Shown here: positions 25,568 through 34,171 of the stretch, piece after piece | Position numbering within the stretch: the stretch's first letter is position 1 | How the letters are laid out: the number at the start of each line of letters is the position of its first letter | DNA from: an uncultured Hyphomicrobium sp. | Lineage (GTDB): Bacteria; Pseudomonadota; Alphaproteobacteria; Rhizobiales; Hyphomicrobiaceae | Direction: 5' to 3' | Assembly (NCBI GenBank): GCA_934555825.1 | Contig: CAKTFJ010000002.1 | Location: 248,001-312,000, forward strand | DNA length: 64,000 nucleotides | Program-made: the position numbers and the translations under genes | The notes under the pieces: model-generated | Told to the model about the DNA's origin: nothing | The model's input: only the letters and a program-made list of their open reading frames with translations | The model's database searches: none

Positions 25568-26119
25568 ATGACGGCATATCGGAGCGTGGCAGGCCGGTTC
25601 GGAACGGCGCGGATCATTTTGAGCGCATGCCTTGCCGCGGCGGTCGCTACTCCGGCGTTTGCCAAGGATACGGGACCGCTCAGCGCTCAGTGCGACGGCT
25701 TCGCCAAGGGCACCGCCGCATGGACCGCTTGCGTCGGCCAGCCCGCGCTCGCGATGGCGGATGCGGAACTCTTCTATGCCGGGTACTGGCTTGCCAAGAA
25801 CGGCCGCTACGAAGAGGCGCTTGGCTATCTCACGCTTGCACGCGAGAAGGACGAGCGGGTGCTCACCTACATAGGCTTCGCGACGCGCAAGCTCGGCCGC
25901 GTGGATGAGGCCATGCCGCTCTACCGTGCGGCGCTCGCACGCAATCCGGATTATGCGGTGGCGCGTGCCTATCTGGGCGAAGCCTTCCTTGCGCAGGGGG
26001 AAGTGGATAGAGCACGAGGCGAGCTTTCCGAGATTGCGTCGCGTTGCGGCGTGGCGTGCCCGGCTTATGTGGATCTCGACGGCCATATCCGCGACTTCGA
26101 AGCCCGCGCGCGCCTCTAA
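25568..26119 (+). CDS. Exported TPR-repeat protein
   Basis: A 183-residue protein with a signal peptide (ARIILSACLAAAVATPAFA) and about three tetratricopeptide-like helix pairs: AELFYAGYWLAKNGRYEEAL, TYIGFATRKLGRVDEAMPLY and ARAYLGEAFLAQGEVDRARG. Three cysteines (AQCDG, TACVGQ, SRCGVACPA) suggest disulfides in the periplasm. It probably acts as a protein-binding scaffold. The gene is convergent to the WD40 kinase and shares a bidirectional terminator with it. The WD40 region may be periplasmic, so this neighbour is a candidate partner, but that is speculation. Confidence 0.75.
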   Translation: MTAYRSVAGRFGTARIILSACLAAAVATPAFAKDTGPLSAQCDGFAKGTAAWTACVGQPALAMADAELFYAGYWLAKNGRYEEALGYLTLAREKDERVLTYIGFATRKLGRVDEAMPLYRAALARNPDYAVARAYLGEAFLAQGEVDRARGELSEIASRCGVACPAYVDLDGHIRDFEARARL

Positions 26120-26140
26120 GAGCCTCTGCATCGCTAAACG

Positions 26141-26181
26141 AAAAAAAACGCACGGCCGCTCCAAGCGCCGTGCGTTTTTTT
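26141..26181. terminator. Bidirectional intrinsic terminator
   Basis: A 9-base-pair stem (26148-26156 with 26167-26175), with eight A residues before it and seven T residues after it. It can end both the TPR gene and the convergent kinase gene. Confidence 0.92.
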
Positions 26182-26196
26182 GGTCGTCGCGTTTCT

Positions 26197-28584
26197 TTAG
26201 TTTGTTGCTGGGCGGATTGCGGGGTTGGCCCACAGGCGCACAATGCCGTCCTCGCCAGCGGAGACGATATGCGTGCCGTCCGGGGAGAAGCTCACGGCGT
26301 GAACGGCGCCCATGTGGCCGGTTATGGTGCGCAAGGTGCGCCCGCGCCGCACGTCCCAAATGCGCAGCTGGCCATCCGCGCCTGCCGAGGCGAGATTCGC
26401 TCCGTCTGGGGAGAACGACAAGCTGCCCACGCGACCTCGATGTCCTTGCAGGCGGCGCTGTGTGCGGCTCTGGTTGGTGGACCATACGCGAATGTTGCCG
26501 TCCAGCCCGGCCGAGGCGAGGGATTGACCGTCGGCCGTGAAGGCAAGCGCGGTGATGAAATCTCCGTGGCCGCGATAGGTCCGGATGGGGTCGAGGGTTT
26601 CGAGGTTCCAGAGCTTCACCGACTTGTCTGCGCCGCCAGATGCGAGGCGACGTCCGCGTGGCGTTGACACGTAGGCCAAGGCCTGGGCGGAGCTGTCGTG
26701 CGCGTCGAGAACCTGGACAGGGCCGGCGGGCGTTGCCGTATCCCAAAGCGAGACTTTCCAGTCGTGGCTCGCGGCCGCGAAGCGGTCGGCGCGGCCCGTG
26801 AACGTGAGCGACCAGATCTCGGCCTCGTTGCGCTTGAAGGTGGCGATGCGCTCGGCGCGCTGCCAGTCCCACAGCACGATCTCGCCGCCGGGGTGGCCGG
26901 TGAGGGCCTGGGTGCCGTGAAGCGCGAGTGCGGTGGCGGGGCCGTGATCGAGCTCGATGGTGAGTGCGAGACGGCCTGTCGATGTGTTCCAGATCTTCAG
27001 GCGCTGATCGGCGCCGACAGTCGCGATGGCGGCTCCGTCGGCGGAGAACGCAACGTTCGTCACGGCGCCGACGTGCCCTGTCATTTCGGTCACAGGACGG
27101 ATGACGGGAGCGTCGGGTGCTTCTTCGCGGAGAGATGCCGTCTGAATGCCGGACGAGACCTCGCCCGTGCCGTGGCTTTCCAGGCGAGGCATACGGTCCT
27201 GCATCGCCACCGCGCCGCTCGCGACGCCAACGCCGACGAGCAACTTGAACAGGACGGGCCTCCAGCGGATGCCGTTACCGCTGCGGATCTTGCGGGGACG
27301 AGCGGCGGCTTTGAGCTTCTCCTTGTCGTCCGCTTTGCTGGGCGGCTCCTTCACCACGATGGCGGTGCCCACCGGATCTTTCTTCGTCTTGCGCAGGATC
27401 TTCGGCAGCCGAATAGCTTCGGATGCCGGCGCGAGTTTTTCCGTTCCGCCGGGGGCTGGCGAAGCCGCGCGCTTCGGTGCGGGCTTGGGCTTTGGCGCGG
27501 CCTTCTGTTTGGCGGCCGCCTTTGCGTCCGCTGCTGCCGGCTTCTGCCGCAGACCTTCCAGGAAATCGAGCATTCCGCCCTTCGGCCCGGGTGCGTCGGG
27601 CGGCGGAGGTGCGGTTGCGAGTTGCGGTTTCTTGACGATAGGGGCCTTCGCCGGCTTGGGTTTTTCGCCCGCGGGCGGTGCCTTTGAAAACCAACCCGGC
27701 TTTTCCGGATCGGGTGCGAGCAGTGCGCCGCGCCAGGCGGCAATCGATTTCGGCCTCGATTCGGTCTGCAGGGCGAGGGAATGATCGATGGCCTTGAGGA
27801 AGCCTGCCCGATACGCGGAGAGCGCGGCTTCGCGTGCCGGGATCAGCTCGTCCTTCACCATGCGCGAGGGACTATCCGCCGGGCGCTTGCCGGTGATGGC
27901 GTGATAGAGCGTTGCGCCGAGGGCGTAGATATCCGTCCATGGGCCCTGCTGGCGGCTCGTCTCGGCGTATTGCTCGTAGGGCGAGTATCCGGGCTTCACG
28001 AGCGCGGAGACCGTCTTCGAATGTGCGAGGATCTCGCCGCGTGCCGAGCCGAAGTCGATCAGAACGGGCGTGCCGTCCTTCCTGATGATGATGTTGTCGG
28101 GGGCGATGTCGCGATGCAGGAAGTCCTGCGCGTGGATCAGCTCCAGCGCGTCGAGCAAGGGCGCGACGATGGCGTCGAGCTCTTTCTGGCGCGGGGCGCG
28201 GCCGAGGTCCTTGAGCCACGCCTTGAGGCTTTTGCCCTCTTCGAAATGCAGCACCATGTAGGCCGTGTTGTTGGCCCGGAAGTAGCGATAGACGCGCACG
28301 ATGTTGGGGTGCGTGAATTTGGCGAGCGTCTGGGCTTCCTCGATGAAGCGGTCGAGGCCCCAGCGGTAGTCGCTCGTGCAATCCTGGGAGCGGGGCGCCG
28401 CATCCGACGTGGAGGTGCGCGCTGCAAAATCCGATGGGAAGTATTCTTTGATGGTGACGCGCCGATCGAGCGCCGTCTCGACCGCCAGATACGTGATTCC
28501 GAATCCCCCAGCACCGAGCACACGCTCGATGCGGTAATCACCGACAAGCTCCGTACCGCTTTTCAATGCGATCAGGTTGGTCAT
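26197..28584 (-). CDS. Membrane Ser/Thr protein kinase with a C-terminal seven-repeat WD40 propeller
   Basis: A 795-residue Hanks-type kinase. The kinase domain (about 17-290) is complete: glycine loop GAGGFG at 24-29, catalytic Lys46 in VTIKEYF, HRDIAPDN with Asp159, and DFG at 177-179. The usual APE segment reads PGYSPYEQY. A Lys/Pro/Ala-rich linker (300-440) leads to one membrane span (PVLFKLLVGVGVASGAVAM, 443-461) and then seven WD40 repeats (499-792; for example LASAGADGQLRIWD, GHMGAVHAVSFSPDGTHIVS). With the kinase inside, the propeller would lie in the periplasm and could sense a ligand or protein. I start at ATG 28584; the frame opens further upstream but has no family-like residues there. 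Divergent FHA and PP2C genes complete a signalling set. Confidence 0.88.
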   Translation of the reverse strand: MTNLIALKSGTELVGDYRIERVLGAGGFGITYLAVETALDRRVTIKEYFPSDFAARTSTSDAAPRSQDCTSDYRWGLDRFIEEAQTLAKFTHPNIVRVYRYFRANNTAYMVLHFEEGKSLKAWLKDLGRAPRQKELDAIVAPLLDALELIHAQDFLHRDIAPDNIIIRKDGTPVLIDFGSARGEILAHSKTVSALVKPGYSPYEQYAETSRQQGPWTDIYALGATLYHAITGKRPADSPSRMVKDELIPAREAALSAYRAGFLKAIDHSLALQTESRPKSIAAWRGALLAPDPEKPGWFSKAPPAGEKPKPAKAPIVKKPQLATAPPPPDAPGPKGGMLDFLEGLRQKPAAADAKAAAKQKAAPKPKPAPKRAASPAPGGTEKLAPASEAIRLPKILRKTKKDPVGTAIVVKEPPSKADDKEKLKAAARPRKIRSGNGIRWRPVLFKLLVGVGVASGAVAMQDRMPRLESHGTGEVSSGIQTASLREEAPDAPVIRPVTEMTGHVGAVTNVAFSADGAAIATVGADQRLKIWNTSTGRLALTIELDHGPATALALHGTQALTGHPGGEIVLWDWQRAERIATFKRNEAEIWSLTFTGRADRFAAASHDWKVSLWDTATPAGPVQVLDAHDSSAQALAYVSTPRGRRLASGGADKSVKLWNLETLDPIRTYRGHGDFITALAFTADGQSLASAGLDGNIRVWSTNQSRTQRRLQGHRGRVGSLSFSPDGANLASAGADGQLRIWDVRRGRTLRTITGHMGAVHAVSFSPDGTHIVSAGEDGIVRLWANPAIRPATN

Positions 28585-28815
28585 CAGCAGTTCGTCATAG
28601 CTGGGGCGCCCCAGGCGATTGCGCGGTCGTTGGTTCGGTTTCGACGGAAACGTGCAAATCACCTCCTCCGCCCCTTGTGAAGCAGGATTGTGGCGCCGCC
28701 GTGCGCTTTCCGGCGAAAGTTTGCAGTATTCCCAGCATAGTGCGCTTCATGGCCATGAAGCTGCCGCAGAGCGCGACAAAGACTTAAGACAGATTCGAGC
28801 CTGAGCATAAGCCCC

Positions 28816-29565
28816 ATGCAGACGTACCCCCTGGAACCGGACCGGCTTCGCCCGCTTTCGTGCGCGATACGCCGGCTTCTGAGCGGACCGTTGGCATTTG
28901 CAGGTGTTCTGTGCGCGGTCGGAGCTTTGATGCTCGCGTCCGCGGCGCACGGTCGTCCACTCGTGGCAGGCTCGCTGCTCGTTGGCTCGCTTGGCGAGGC
29001 ATGGACGGCTGTGACGGATTGGATCGCTGCGAGCTACGCGCGTGCACCAGCTTTGGTTCTCGGTTTGACGGCATTGGTTGCTGCGCCGCCACTCGCGCTC
29101 GTCGGGTTTCTGTTTCTGCGTCGCGATGCGGAAGACGATGACACCGCGGAGCTGGAGACACAGTTGATCCAACGTGGCCACAGCCGCGAAGAGCCCGAAC
29201 GGCGTGATGCTGTGAGAACGGGACACGTTGCTTTGCGCCCGCTTGCTGCGTGGGTGGAAGTGCTCAACGGCGAGCAGGTCGCGCCCGATGCAGAACCTCG
29301 CTACAGCCTTCCGCGTGCGCTGATCCTTCGTATTGGCCGCGAAAGCGACAACGATGTGCAACTCAGCCACACCACAGTGCATCGGTATCACGCAGCCATT
29401 CACCGGACGGAGGATGCCGAGTTCGTCATCACCGATCTTTCGAGCGCGGATGGCAATGGTGTGGTTGTGAACGGACGGACAGTCGCCGAAGCGCGGCTTG
29501 CGAACGGAGACATGATCGAGCTCGGCAAAGCCAAGCTCAAATTTTCGACGGCTCCTGCCGTGTGA
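28816..29565 (+). CDS. Membrane-anchored FHA-domain protein
   Basis: A 249-residue protein. Two hydrophobic segments (LAFAGVLCAVGALMLASAA near 26-44; ALVLGLTALVAAPPLALVGF near 79-98) form a hairpin in the inner membrane, leaving the C-terminal FHA domain (about 150-245) in the cytoplasm. The FHA core is canonical: LRIGRESDNDVQLSHTTVHR, YHAAIH and ITDLSSADGNGVVVNGR. This gives the Gly-Arg, Ser/His and Asn residues that bind phosphothreonine. It likely recruits the phosphorylated kinase or its targets to the membrane. It is the first of three plus-strand genes (FHA, FHA, PP2C) divergent from the kinase. Confidence 0.85.
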   Translation: MQTYPLEPDRLRPLSCAIRRLLSGPLAFAGVLCAVGALMLASAAHGRPLVAGSLLVGSLGEAWTAVTDWIAASYARAPALVLGLTALVAAPPLALVGFLFLRRDAEDDDTAELETQLIQRGHSREEPERRDAVRTGHVALRPLAAWVEVLNGEQVAPDAEPRYSLPRALILRIGRESDNDVQLSHTTVHRYHAAIHRTEDAEFVITDLSSADGNGVVVNGRTVAEARLANGDMIELGKAKLKFSTAPAV

Positions 29566-29698
29566 GAGAAACGAACGGCCAGTTTCGCGCACATCAGTGC
29601 CGTGCGCGAACATGCCGGATGTCACATACCCGCTCGTCCGTGCGCCGCCTCTCGCGCGTTTCGGTCGGATCGGGATAACAGGAAGAGGAGGACGACGC

Positions 29699-30442
29699 AT
29701 GGCGGCGAGCGCGGACGGACAGAAGTCGGGCCGGTTTCTTGGATCGCTGAAGGATGCTCTCGTGGCGGCCAGTCGTGAAGACACGGGGCGGCTCGAAGCA
29801 GAAGCTCGGGAGCGTGAGGCGGCCGCGTCGCAGGGCGGCGCCATCGTGCCTTTGGACGAAGCCACGCGCATCGTGCACCGTTCCGACGCTGGGAGCCCGA
29901 GTGCAGCCGAAGCGGCCCGCGAAGCGCGCACTCCCCGCACCGCGACCACCGCAGCGCAGGATTCGGATTCGCCGCCCACCACGCGGGTGGTGCGGGCCAG
30001 TGGCGCGAAGAAAGACGACGGTGGATCGCGCACCGCGCTCGTGCGCGGCAAAGTGCAGGTCGCGCGCGGAACGTTCGACGAAGATCCTGTCGTGGGTTGG
30101 CTCGTGGTTGTCGGCGGCCCCGGCATTGGGCAGTTTCGCCCTATCTTTGAGGGCAATAATTCCATGGGTCGTGCCGACAGCAATCGTATCCCGATCGATT
30201 TCGGGGACGATGCGATCTCGGCGGAGGAGCAGGCCTACATCCGCTACGATTCGTCCGAGCGCTCTTTCCTTTTCGTACCCAACCTTGCTAAGACCAATGT
30301 TGTCTCGTTGAACGAGAAACGGCCGACGAGTGCGGTCGAACTTACGCAGATGGACGTGATCACCATGGGCCGGACGCAGCTTGTTTTCGTGCCGTTCTGC
30401 GGACCCGATTTCGACTGGTCGGCGTTGCAGGGTGAGACCTGA
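29699..30442 (+). CDS. Soluble FHA-like protein
   Basis: A 247-residue protein with a charged, probably disordered N-terminal half (about 1-125; it includes threonine-rich stretches such as TPRTATTAAQDSDSPPTTRV that could be kinase targets) and a C-terminal FHA-like domain: GWLVVVGGPGIGQFRPIFEG, SMGRADSNRIPIDFGDDAIS and VVSLNEKRP. The FHA Gly-Arg is present, but the following Ser-x-x-His is replaced by AEEQAYI, so phosphothreonine binding may be altered. ATG 29699 has GGAAGAGGAGG just upstream; a longer frame to 29597 has no binding site. PP2C follows 24 bases later. Confidence 0.78.
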   Translation: MAASADGQKSGRFLGSLKDALVAASREDTGRLEAEAREREAAASQGGAIVPLDEATRIVHRSDAGSPSAAEAAREARTPRTATTAAQDSDSPPTTRVVRASGAKKDDGGSRTALVRGKVQVARGTFDEDPVVGWLVVVGGPGIGQFRPIFEGNNSMGRADSNRIPIDFGDDAISAEEQAYIRYDSSERSFLFVPNLAKTNVVSLNEKRPTSAVELTQMDVITMGRTQLVFVPFCGPDFDWSALQGET

Positions 30443-30466
30443 GGCAGAGCCGAGTACCCAATACGC

Positions 30467-31324
30467 ATGCTAGCTTTCGAGCACGCCAGTCGCGCCACCA
30501 AAGGGGCCCGCAGCTATCAGGAGGACACGGCGCTTCTCTGGAACCGCGCCGATGCGGGCGCGACGGAAAGTTCCGTAGAACCGTCCGCCAATGGGGCTTC
30601 TGTCGTCGCGGTGCTTGCGGATGGAATGGGCGGTCACGCGGGCGGTGCGCTTGCGAGCCGGACGGCGTGCGAGACCTTTCTCAAAGCCTACGCGGGGCAC
30701 GAGGGCTCCAACAGGACGCGGCTCGTCGAGGCGCTGGATGCGGCGAACCATGCCATCGCGGACGCCGTGGATGCCGATCCGATGCTGGCCGGCATGGGCT
30801 CGACGCTCGTCGGCGTGACGTTCGGCGCGGACGGCATCGAGTGGGTGAGTGTCGGCGACAGCCCGCTGATGCTCTACCGGCGCGGTGAGATTGCGCTTCT
30901 CAACGAGGATCACTCGCTGGCGCCGGAGTTGGACCGGCTCGCGGCGGCGGGCGCCATTTCAGAGGCGGATGCGCGGCGCGATCCGCGCCGGCACATGTTG
31001 CGCTCAGCGGTGACGGGAGAAGACATTGAGCTGATCGATGTCTCGCGCCGCCCGCTCAAGGTGGAGCCGGGCGACTACATCATCCTCGCGAGCGACGGTT
31101 TGCAGACGCTCGAAGCGGCCGAGATCGAGCGGATCGTGGCGGCTTATGCCGACGATGGCGCGACGGCGGTTGCCAACGCGCTGATCCGCGCTGTTGAAGC
31201 GCTCAAGGATCCGCATCAGGACAATGCGACGGTTGTTGCCGTGCGGTTGGTCTCGCAGGAGACCGCACGGGAGACGACGGAGCCCGTCACGGCGCCGGCG
31301 GGTGCCGATGGCGATCAGGACTGA
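30467..31324 (+). CDS. PP2C-family Ser/Thr protein phosphatase
   Basis: A 285-residue PPM/PP2C phosphatase. The metal-binding motifs are all present: GARSYQEDTAL, ADGMGGHAGG, GSTLVGVTF, VGDSPLMLYR, LASDGLQTL and HQDNATVVAV. It is soluble and acts in the cytoplasm with Mn or Mg to remove phosphate from Ser/Thr. It follows the FHA genes by 24 bases and most likely reverses the action of the divergent kinase. Its 3' end overlaps that of the convergent antiporter gene by ten bases, so the two transcripts must overlap. Confidence 0.92.
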   Translation: MLAFEHASRATKGARSYQEDTALLWNRADAGATESSVEPSANGASVVAVLADGMGGHAGGALASRTACETFLKAYAGHEGSNRTRLVEALDAANHAIADAVDADPMLAGMGSTLVGVTFGADGIEWVSVGDSPLMLYRRGEIALLNEDHSLAPELDRLAAAGAISEADARRDPRRHMLRSAVTGEDIELIDVSRRPLKVEPGDYIILASDGLQTLEAAEIERIVAAYADDGATAVANALIRAVEALKDPHQDNATVVAVRLVSQETARETTEPVTAPAGADGDQD

Positions 31325-33090
31325 CGTTCGTCGTTGTTCTCTGACGATTTCTCTGCAGCCGGCGTAATTTGTTGCGTGGACGCGCCTGTGCCGAGAGACG
31401 TAATGGTCTCGTGGTAGCTGTCGAGCAGCGCATCGGCCAGGGTATCGGTCGTGATCACGACCTCGTTCGCGCCATAGCTGCGCAGATACTCCGCCTCCGC
31501 TTCCGACTGCGCGCGGCCGATGATCGGCATATGCGGGTTTGCGGCGCGGCCTTGCTCGATGATTTGTCCGGATTCGAAGTTGCTCGGGATGGCAACGAGC
31601 ATGGCCGCGGCCTTCGCTGGGTTGGCCGCGTGCAACAGCGTCGTGGCCGTGCCCGAAATGCCTTCGATGCCGCGGGCGTTGAGCTGTTTGATCTGCTCGT
31701 CGCTTTCGTCGATCACGTAAAGCGGCTGATGGTGCGGCGCCAGGGCGTCGACGACGCGCTTCCCGACCCGGCCTGCACCGATGACGATGGTGTGGCCCTG
31801 AAGCGTCGTGACGGGAACAGGTTCTTCGGCGATCGGAATTTCAGGTTCCGTGGCCGCTTTGGCGCCCTCAGCGACTTTCTCGCTTCTCAGCTTTATGCGG
31901 TCGAGGCCTGCGAACAGCAGCGGGTTGATCATGATCGAGAGCAGCGCGCCTGCGAGGATGAGGTCGCGTCCTTCCGCCGGCAAGAGGCCGACGCTCATGC
32001 CGAGAGCCGCCAGGATGAAGGAGAACTCGCCGATCTGCGCGAGGCTTGCGGAAATGGTGAGCGCGGTGCTCATCGGGTGGCCGAAGGCGCGCACGATGGC
32101 GAGCGCGGCGAGCGACTTTCCGATCACGATGATGAGCACGGTTGCGGCAACTGCCATGGGCTGATCGACGAGAATCTTGGGGTCGAACAGCATGCCGACC
32201 GACACGAAGAACAGCACCGCGAAGGCATCGCGTAATGGCAGGCTTTCGTTGGCTGCCTGCTGGGAGAGCTGAGATTCGCTCAGGATGAGCCCAGCGAAGA
32301 ATGCGCCGAGCGCGAACGAGACGCCGAACAGGTTGGCAGCAATGAAGGCGACGCCAAGCGCGATCGAAAGCACGGCGAGGCGAAACAACTCACGTGAGCC
32401 GGTATGTGCTGTGTAGTGGAGCACCCAGGGGATCACACGGCGTCCGACGATCATCATGACTGCGACGAAGAGTGCGACCTTGCCGATGGTGATGGCCACG
32501 GTCGTCATGAGCTGGTTGACATCGACGACGAGACGGCCGGGCGCGGCGTTCTCGGCGTGCCCCCCGAGCAAGGGGGCGATCGCCGGGAGAAGCACAAGCG
32601 TGAGGACCATGACGAGATCCTCGACGATCAGCCAGCCGACCGCGATCTGGCCGCGTTCGGTCGTGATCAGGCGTCTCTCCTGCAACGCGCGCAAGAGCAC
32701 GACGGTACTTGCGACGGAAAGAGCGAGGCCGAACACCAGTCCGCCGCCTGCGGACCATCCGAGCACGTGGGCGAGCGCCGCGCCCAGCAGCGTCGCGACG
32801 GCGATCTGAACGATGGCGCCGGGGATCGCGATGTTGCGCACGGCCCAGAGTTCGCGCATCGAGAAGTGAAGGCCGACGCCGAACATCAGCAGGATCACGC
32901 CAATTTCAGCAAGCTCGTTGGCGAGATCCTGATCGGCGACGAAACCCGGCGTGAACGGGCCGATGGCGATGCCTGCGATGAGGTATCCAACCAACGGCGA
33001 GATGCGGAGCCGGTTGGCCAAAGCGCCGAAAACGAAAGCCAGCGCCAAGCCTGTGACGATCGTCGCGATGAGCGGCGTGTGATGCGGCAT
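31315..33090 (-). CDS. KefB/YbaL-type monovalent cation:proton antiporter with RCK (TrkA-N) domain
   Basis: A 591-residue CPA2-family transporter. About twelve membrane helices fill residues 5-385 (PLVGYLIAGIAIGPFTPGF is the family N-terminal signature; LLMFGVGLHFSM follows). A Rossmann-type TrkA-N domain begins near residue 420 (GHTIVIGAGRVGKRVVDALA) and runs to ~540. Such proteins exchange K+ or Na+ for protons and are gated by nucleotides or glutathione adducts bound to the RCK domain. I start at ATG 33090 where the first helix begins; a longer frame to 33168 has no family resemblance. Confidence 0.85.
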   Translation of the reverse strand: MPHHTPLIATIVTGLALAFVFGALANRLRISPLVGYLIAGIAIGPFTPGFVADQDLANELAEIGVILLMFGVGLHFSMRELWAVRNIAIPGAIVQIAVATLLGAALAHVLGWSAGGGLVFGLALSVASTVVLLRALQERRLITTERGQIAVGWLIVEDLVMVLTLVLLPAIAPLLGGHAENAAPGRLVVDVNQLMTTVAITIGKVALFVAVMMIVGRRVIPWVLHYTAHTGSRELFRLAVLSIALGVAFIAANLFGVSFALGAFFAGLILSESQLSQQAANESLPLRDAFAVLFFVSVGMLFDPKILVDQPMAVAATVLIIVIGKSLAALAIVRAFGHPMSTALTISASLAQIGEFSFILAALGMSVGLLPAEGRDLILAGALLSIMINPLLFAGLDRIKLRSEKVAEGAKAATEPEIPIAEEPVPVTTLQGHTIVIGAGRVGKRVVDALAPHHQPLYVIDESDEQIKQLNARGIEGISGTATTLLHAANPAKAAAMLVAIPSNFESGQIIEQGRAANPHMPIIGRAQSEAEAEYLRSYGANEVVITTDTLADALLDSYHETITSLGTGASTQQITPAAEKSSENNDERQS

Positions 33091-33444
33091 TGGGCGGGCG
33101 CTTCCCGTTCTGTCGATGTGGTGCGGTGTCCGTGAGGCGACGATCTCAAGCGGTCCGCGGGAGGGCAAGGCCGTATTCGGAAACGGCGCTCATCCAATTT
33201 ATCGGGCAAGGAAAGAGCCATGTCCATGCGTCGTCCCGGTCGCGGGTGCTCAAAGATGGGGCAAATGCGACGTGAGGATGGTGCGGGGTGCGCGTCGCCA
33301 GCGCGAAGATGCACGGCGCTTTTATGCGACAGACCGGAAAAGTTTCTTGTGTTGAGGCATTTGGTCGGGATGCGTGGCGCGCGGATTGCCGAACGGGTTT
33401 CCGAACCGGGCTAGAGACGAAATTTTCCGTTCGAAGATTTTAGT
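33091..33444. other. Intergenic region without a supported gene
   Basis: About 350 bases upstream of the antiporter. One plus-strand reading frame (33220-33414) has a fair AAGGAAAG binding site, but its translation is Arg/Cys-rich with no structure I can recognise. I see no terminator for rnhB. The region probably holds the antiporter promoter. Confidence 0.4.
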
Positions 33445-34098
33445 TCAGGGTGCGGCGGCGGCTTCAGCCAAGCTCAGTGCTAGCTGGACCGGGCGGAACG
33501 AGCGTCGGTGCTCGGGCGTGAGGCCGAGCCGGACGAGAGCGGCGCGGTGCTCGGGCGTGCCGTAGCCTTTGTGGCGCTCGAAGCCGTATCCCGGCAGCTC
33601 GCGCGCGAGTGCGATCATGATCCGGTCGCGGGTCACCTTGGCGACGATGGATGCGGCCGCGATCGAGAGGCACTTGGCGTCGCCTTTGACGATGGTGCGC
33701 GTCTGGCAGGACAAGCGGGGCGCGCGGTTTCCGTCGACGAGTGCGAGCCGCGGGCGGCAGGAGAGTTCTCCCACCGCGGTCTGCATCGCCCACATGGTGG
33801 CGGCAAGGATATTGTCGCGGTCGATGCGGCCGACGTCTCCGATGCCGACTCCGATGGCGAGTGCGGTTTCGCCGATGCGGTCATAAAGGCGTTCGCGGTC
33901 GTCGGCGTCGAGGGCCTTCGAATCGTCGATGCCTTGGGGAATGCGATTCGGATCGAGCACCACGGCAGCCGCGACGACTGGCCCTGCCCACGGGCCGCGG
34001 CCTGCTTCGTCCACGCCCACGATGAAACCATCCGCAAGCGCCAGCTCGGCGGCTTCCAGTTCGAAGGTCGGTACGATTCGCGAATCGGCCACTCTCAT
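33445..34098 (-). CDS. rnhB: Ribonuclease HII
   Basis: A 217-residue RNase HII. It has GVDEAGRGPWAGPVVAAAVV (first catalytic Asp and Glu), DDSKAL, LALVDGNRAP (catalytic Asp), KGDAKCLSIAAASIVAKVTR with the final catalytic Asp, and the C-terminal YGTPEHRAAL and HRRSFRPVQ. It removes RNA, including single ribonucleotides, from DNA-RNA hybrids. The N-terminal ~25 residues precede the core, as is normal in this order. Confidence 0.95.
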   Translation of the reverse strand: MRVADSRIVPTFELEAAELALADGFIVGVDEAGRGPWAGPVVAAAVVLDPNRIPQGIDDSKALDADDRERLYDRIGETALAIGVGIGDVGRIDRDNILAATMWAMQTAVGELSCRPRLALVDGNRAPRLSCQTRTIVKGDAKCLSIAAASIVAKVTRDRIMIALARELPGYGFERHKGYGTPEHRAALVRLGLTPEHRRSFRPVQLALSLAEAAAAP

Positions 34099-34171
34099 GG
34101 TCGAAGCGTCGCGGCTCCCGGCCTTCGTGTCAAAGCGGCTTGTGGACAGGCTGTTGCGGGATCGGGCCGAT

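Noticed and set aside
28747..30183. A 478-codon reading frame on the minus strand
   Set aside because: Antisense to both FHA genes, which have clear motifs and ribosome binding sites.
26197..31324. Type VI secretion regulatory locus
   Set aside because: Kinase, FHA and PP2C genes match such a locus, but no Tss, Hcp or VgrG gene is present within the window.
33220..33414. A 64-codon plus-strand reading frame with a fair ribosome binding site
   Set aside because: The translation is Arg/Cys-rich without structure, and nothing else supports it.
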